From UBA3792 sp964426415 (GTDB lineage Bacteria; Bacillota; Clostridia; Christensenellales; CAG-138): a stretch of 16,115 nucleotides of DNA. The stretch is from positions 1 to 16,115 of the forward strand of contig CAYRQM010000038.1 in assembly GCA_964426415.1 (NCBI GenBank). Direction: 5' to 3'. The stretch's first letter is position 1. Every line of letters begins with the position of its first letter. The position numbers and the translations under genes are program-made. The notes under the pieces were generated by a model, which ran no database searches, was not told where the DNA came from, and saw nothing but the letters and a program-made list of their open reading frames with translations. This document shows positions 13,961-16,115 of the stretch, one piece after another.

Positions 13961-15919
13961 TTAGACCAGCTTTGGCAGGATGGTTTCGAACCAGTCCAGC
14001 GCGTCGGGATTTTGAAGCGCGTCGCGGTTGGTGATATGTCTGCCGTTGATGAGATTGGTGACGGCGGATTCGACCTTTTTGCCGTTGAACGTTTTGGGGA
14101 TGTCGGGCGTTGCAAAGATGAGCGCGGGCACATGGCGCGGCGACGCCTTGGTGCGCAGCTCGGTGCGAATCCTTTTGCACAGCGCGTCGGTAAGCGTCGC
14201 GCCGTCTTGCAGCTGCACAAAGAGCAGGATGCGCTGGTCGTCATGGTACTGTTGTCCGATGGCAAGGCTTTCTTTGACTTCGGGCAGCTTTTCGACGATG
14301 TTGTAGATTTCTGCCGTGCCGATGCGCACGCCCGAAGGCTTGAGCACCGAATCGGATCTGCCAAAAAACGACACGCCGCCCGTTTCAGAATGGAACATGA
14401 TATAGTCGCCGTGGTGCCAAACGCCCGGATACACCCGAAAATAGGCAGTTTTGTAGCGTTCGCCGTCGGGATCGTTCCAAAAGTAGATGGGCATGGACGG
14501 CGACGGGATTTCACAGACCAGTTCGCCCTGTTGATCCCAAACGTGCTTGCCGCTTTCGTCGTAGCAGCGCACCTTCATGCCAAGCCCGGGGCCTTGCAGC
14601 TCGCCGCAATAGACGGGGCTCATGGGATTGCCCGTGCAGAAGCACCCGTTGATATCGGTGCCGCCCGAAATGGAATTGAAGTGCAGGTCGGACTTGATGG
14701 CGCGATATACGAAGCGGAAGCCCTCGTCGGACAACGCCGAACCCGTTTGCGAGATGGCGCGCAGATGGGAAAGATCGGCATGGTCCTTGGGCTGAAAGTT
14801 CTCTGCCAAAAGCATATGGAGATAGCTTGCGGACGTGCCGAACACGGTGACGGCTTCTTCTTCGATTACTTTCCAAATGGCTTCGGTGTCGGGATAGGAC
14901 GGATTGCCGTCGTACAGGACGATGGAGCTGCCCGCGCCCAACGCGGCGGTCTGCCAATTCCACATCATCCAGCTGCAGGTGGTGTTGTACAGGATGCGAT
15001 CCTTTGTCGTCATATCGTTTTGCAAAACCAATTCTTTGAGCTGGTTGATGAGCAGCCCGCCGACGGATTGCGTGATGCATTTGGGCTTGCCCGTCGTGCC
15101 CGACGAGAACATCACCACATACGGCTCGTTCGCCTCCACCTGCGTGTAGGAGAACGGTTCGGGGACGTCATCCGCAAGGAAGTCCGTGAATGCGACGCTG
15201 TTCGGAATGGACAGCAGCTTGCTTTCGTCGCCCGCGTAATGCACCATAACGACCTTTTCTAAGCACGGGATGCGTTCCGCCACATGCAGCGTGTTGTCGA
15301 TGGTGTCGAATTCTTTGCCTTTGTAGTAGTAGCCGTCTGTGGCAAACAGCACCTTGGGATTGACCTGTCCCAGCCGATCCACCGCCGCGCCCGGCCCGAT
15401 GTCCGTCGCGCAGGAGCACCACATGGCGCCGACCGCCGTGGTCGCCAGCATGGCAATGACGGTTTCGGGCAGGTTGGGCAGGTACGCGCAAACCGCGTCG
15501 CCCTCCCCCACGCCCATGTTGCGCAGCGCCGTCGCAAGACGGAACGTCAGCGTGCGCACCTGCGTCCAAGTGTAGACCTTGCGCACATGCGTTTCGCCGC
15601 GAAAGATGAGGCACGGTTCGTCGGAATCGCCGTGGCGCAACAGGTTTTCGGCGTAGTTCAGCCGACAGCCCGTAAACCATCGCGCACCCGGAAAACGGTG
15701 CAGGTCGTCCACCACATGGGTATAGGGCGTGCTGTGTACGATGTCCAGATACCGAAACAAAATGTCCCAAAAGCGTTCAGGCTCCTCGACCGACCACGCT
15801 TGCAGTGCGCGCCAGTCCTTTAGGTTTTTGCCCTCTGTCCTGTTGACCACTTGCATAAAATCGTACGCCTTCGTGGCGCGTACCTGCGCCTCGGTGGGCG
15901 TCCATAAAACTTCTGCCAT
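13961..15919 (-). CDS. Acetoacetyl-CoA synthetase-type acyl-CoA ligase
   Basis: A 652-residue ligase of the ANL (AMP-binding) superfamily. It matches acetoacetate-CoA ligases along its length, including the N-terminal domain with FPGARWFTGCRLNYAENLL. It should activate acetoacetate with ATP through an acyl-AMP to acetoacetyl-CoA. Motifs are the P-loop SSGTTGKPK (272-280), GGTDING (from 419), the hinge region GRSDSVLKPSGVRIG (520-534) and the C-terminal catalytic lysine Lys614 in PKTFNGKK. ATG 15919 is chosen for its GGGAG site; TTG at 15946 would fall within the leader palindrome. It is transcribed alone, with its own promoter. The exact acid used is inferred from similarity; a related short or medium beta-keto acid is possible. 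It is probably cytoplasmic. Confidence 0.9.
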   Translation of the reverse strand: MAEVLWTPTEAQVRATKAYDFMQVVNRTEGKNLKDWRALQAWSVEEPERFWDILFRYLDIVHSTPYTHVVDDLHRFPGARWFTGCRLNYAENLLRHGDSDEPCLIFRGETHVRKVYTWTQVRTLTFRLATALRNMGVGEGDAVCAYLPNLPETVIAMLATTAVGAMWCSCATDIGPGAAVDRLGQVNPKVLFATDGYYYKGKEFDTIDNTLHVAERIPCLEKVVMVHYAGDESKLLSIPNSVAFTDFLADDVPEPFSYTQVEANEPYVVMFSSGTTGKPKCITQSVGGLLINQLKELVLQNDMTTKDRILYNTTCSWMMWNWQTAALGAGSSIVLYDGNPSYPDTEAIWKVIEEEAVTVFGTSASYLHMLLAENFQPKDHADLSHLRAISQTGSALSDEGFRFVYRAIKSDLHFNSISGGTDINGCFCTGNPMSPVYCGELQGPGLGMKVRCYDESGKHVWDQQGELVCEIPSPSMPIYFWNDPDGERYKTAYFRVYPGVWHHGDYIMFHSETGGVSFFGRSDSVLKPSGVRIGTAEIYNIVEKLPEVKESLAIGQQYHDDQRILLFVQLQDGATLTDALCKRIRTELRTKASPRHVPALIFATPDIPKTFNGKKVESAVTNLINGRHITNRDALQNPDALDWFETILPKLV

Positions 15920-15940
15920 ACCCTGCTCCCAAAAATGATT

Positions 15941-15953
15941 TGCCAAATTGGCA
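15941..15953. promoter_or_regulatory. Palindrome at the start of the ligase leader
   Basis: TGCCAA-A-TTGGCA is a perfect 6-bp inverted repeat with a one-base centre. It falls directly downstream of the -10 box, at about +1 to +13 of the predicted transcript, a typical place for a repressor operator. No regulator gene is in view. It could instead be coincidental. Confidence 0.4.
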
Positions 15954-15960
15954 CTTATAT

Positions 15961-15989
15961 AGTTTAATCCTTCCCGCCTGCCTTGTCAA
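15961..15989 (-). promoter_or_regulatory. Promoter of the acetoacetyl-CoA synthetase gene
   Basis: On the minus strand TTGACA (15984-15989), a 17-base spacer and TAAACT (15961-15966). A TATATA lies a few bases further on. A second TTGACA at 16011-16016 has no matching -10 box. Confidence 0.78.
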
Positions 15990-16115
15990 GCGGCGGCAAA
16001 GCCAAGACCGTGTCAAGTTGTTCCGGGTGAATTAGGAGCAGAAGGCGTTGGGAACGGCAGAAAGGGATTTTAGGAGAAGATAGCGTCCGTTGACCTTGCC
16101 AAAGGTCTGCGGCAC
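15990..16115. other. Right edge: no gene identified, possible gene or repeat fragment
   Basis: Beyond the ligase promoter I see no recognisable gene. On the minus strand a frame is open from the window edge to a TAA at 16032-16034 (27 codons, ending ...LSAVPNAFCS). It could be the 3' end of a gene or part of an intergenic repeat, but is too short to judge. TTAGGAG occurs twice on the plus strand (16032-16038 and 16069-16075). Confidence 0.3.

Noticed and set aside
13943..15262. A 439-codon open frame on the plus strand
   Set aside because: It is the shadow of the acetoacetyl-CoA synthetase gene on the other strand and has no recognisable motif or ribosome binding site.
16011..16016. A second TTGACA upstream of the ligase promoter
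   Set aside because: No -10-like sequence lies 16-18 bases downstream; the TTGACA at 15984-15989 has a proper TAAACT partner.

Overview
The window looks like a chromosomal segment of a GC-rich, endospore-forming member of the Clostridia, probably near the Oscillospiraceae/Ruminococcaceae. This rests on four observations: a spoIVFA-spoIVFB pair, an L27 made as a Prp-cleavable precursor, a tryptophan T-box, and a dockerin-bearing secreted enzyme. Promoters are textbook sigma-A type and starts mostly carry AGGAGG-like ribosome binding sites. I saw no tRNA, rRNA, transposase, phage gene or CRISPR array.

Left block (about 1-6930, all on the minus strand, so read right to left): spoIVFA, spoIVFB, a radical-SAM protein of the TIGR03960 type, its small partner (DUF2344/TIGR03936 type), RNase G (rng), then rplU (L21), prp (L27-processing protease) and rpmA (L27). 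Genes are packed with overlaps or gaps of 0-30 bases up to rng. rplU has its own strong promoter and a structured leader. A terminator closes rpmA, followed by two repetitive elements at the left edge: a run of small hairpins joined by a constant ATTTCAC linker, and a copy of a dispersed repeat.

Centre (about 6990-8645, plus strand): a stand-alone tryptophan synthase beta gene (trpB) behind a complete T-box leader with a UGG (Trp) specifier, an antiterminator and a terminator. It ends in a strong hairpin terminator. A second copy of the dispersed repeat lies just downstream, at 8672-8744.

Right block: a minus-strand operon (11883 to 8785) encodes a lipoprotein, an MBOAT O-acyltransferase (AlgI-like) and an AlgX/DHHW-type SGNH protein, together a likely cell-surface polysaccharide acylation cassette. 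A hairpin terminator sits between the lipoprotein gene and the MBOAT start. Back-to-back promoters at 11966-12033 drive this operon leftward and a secreted 5'-nucleotidase-type phosphoesterase with a C-terminal dockerin rightward. That gene converges on an acetoacetyl-CoA synthetase-type ligase (13961-15919, minus strand) with its own promoter and a 13-base palindrome at the start of its leader. The last 125 bases hold no gene I can name.

The most interesting parts are the ATTTCAC-linked hairpin array, the conserved but uncharacterised radical-SAM pair embedded between sporulation and ribosome genes, the dockerin fused to a nucleotidase, and the extra RNA structure around the trpB ribosome binding site.
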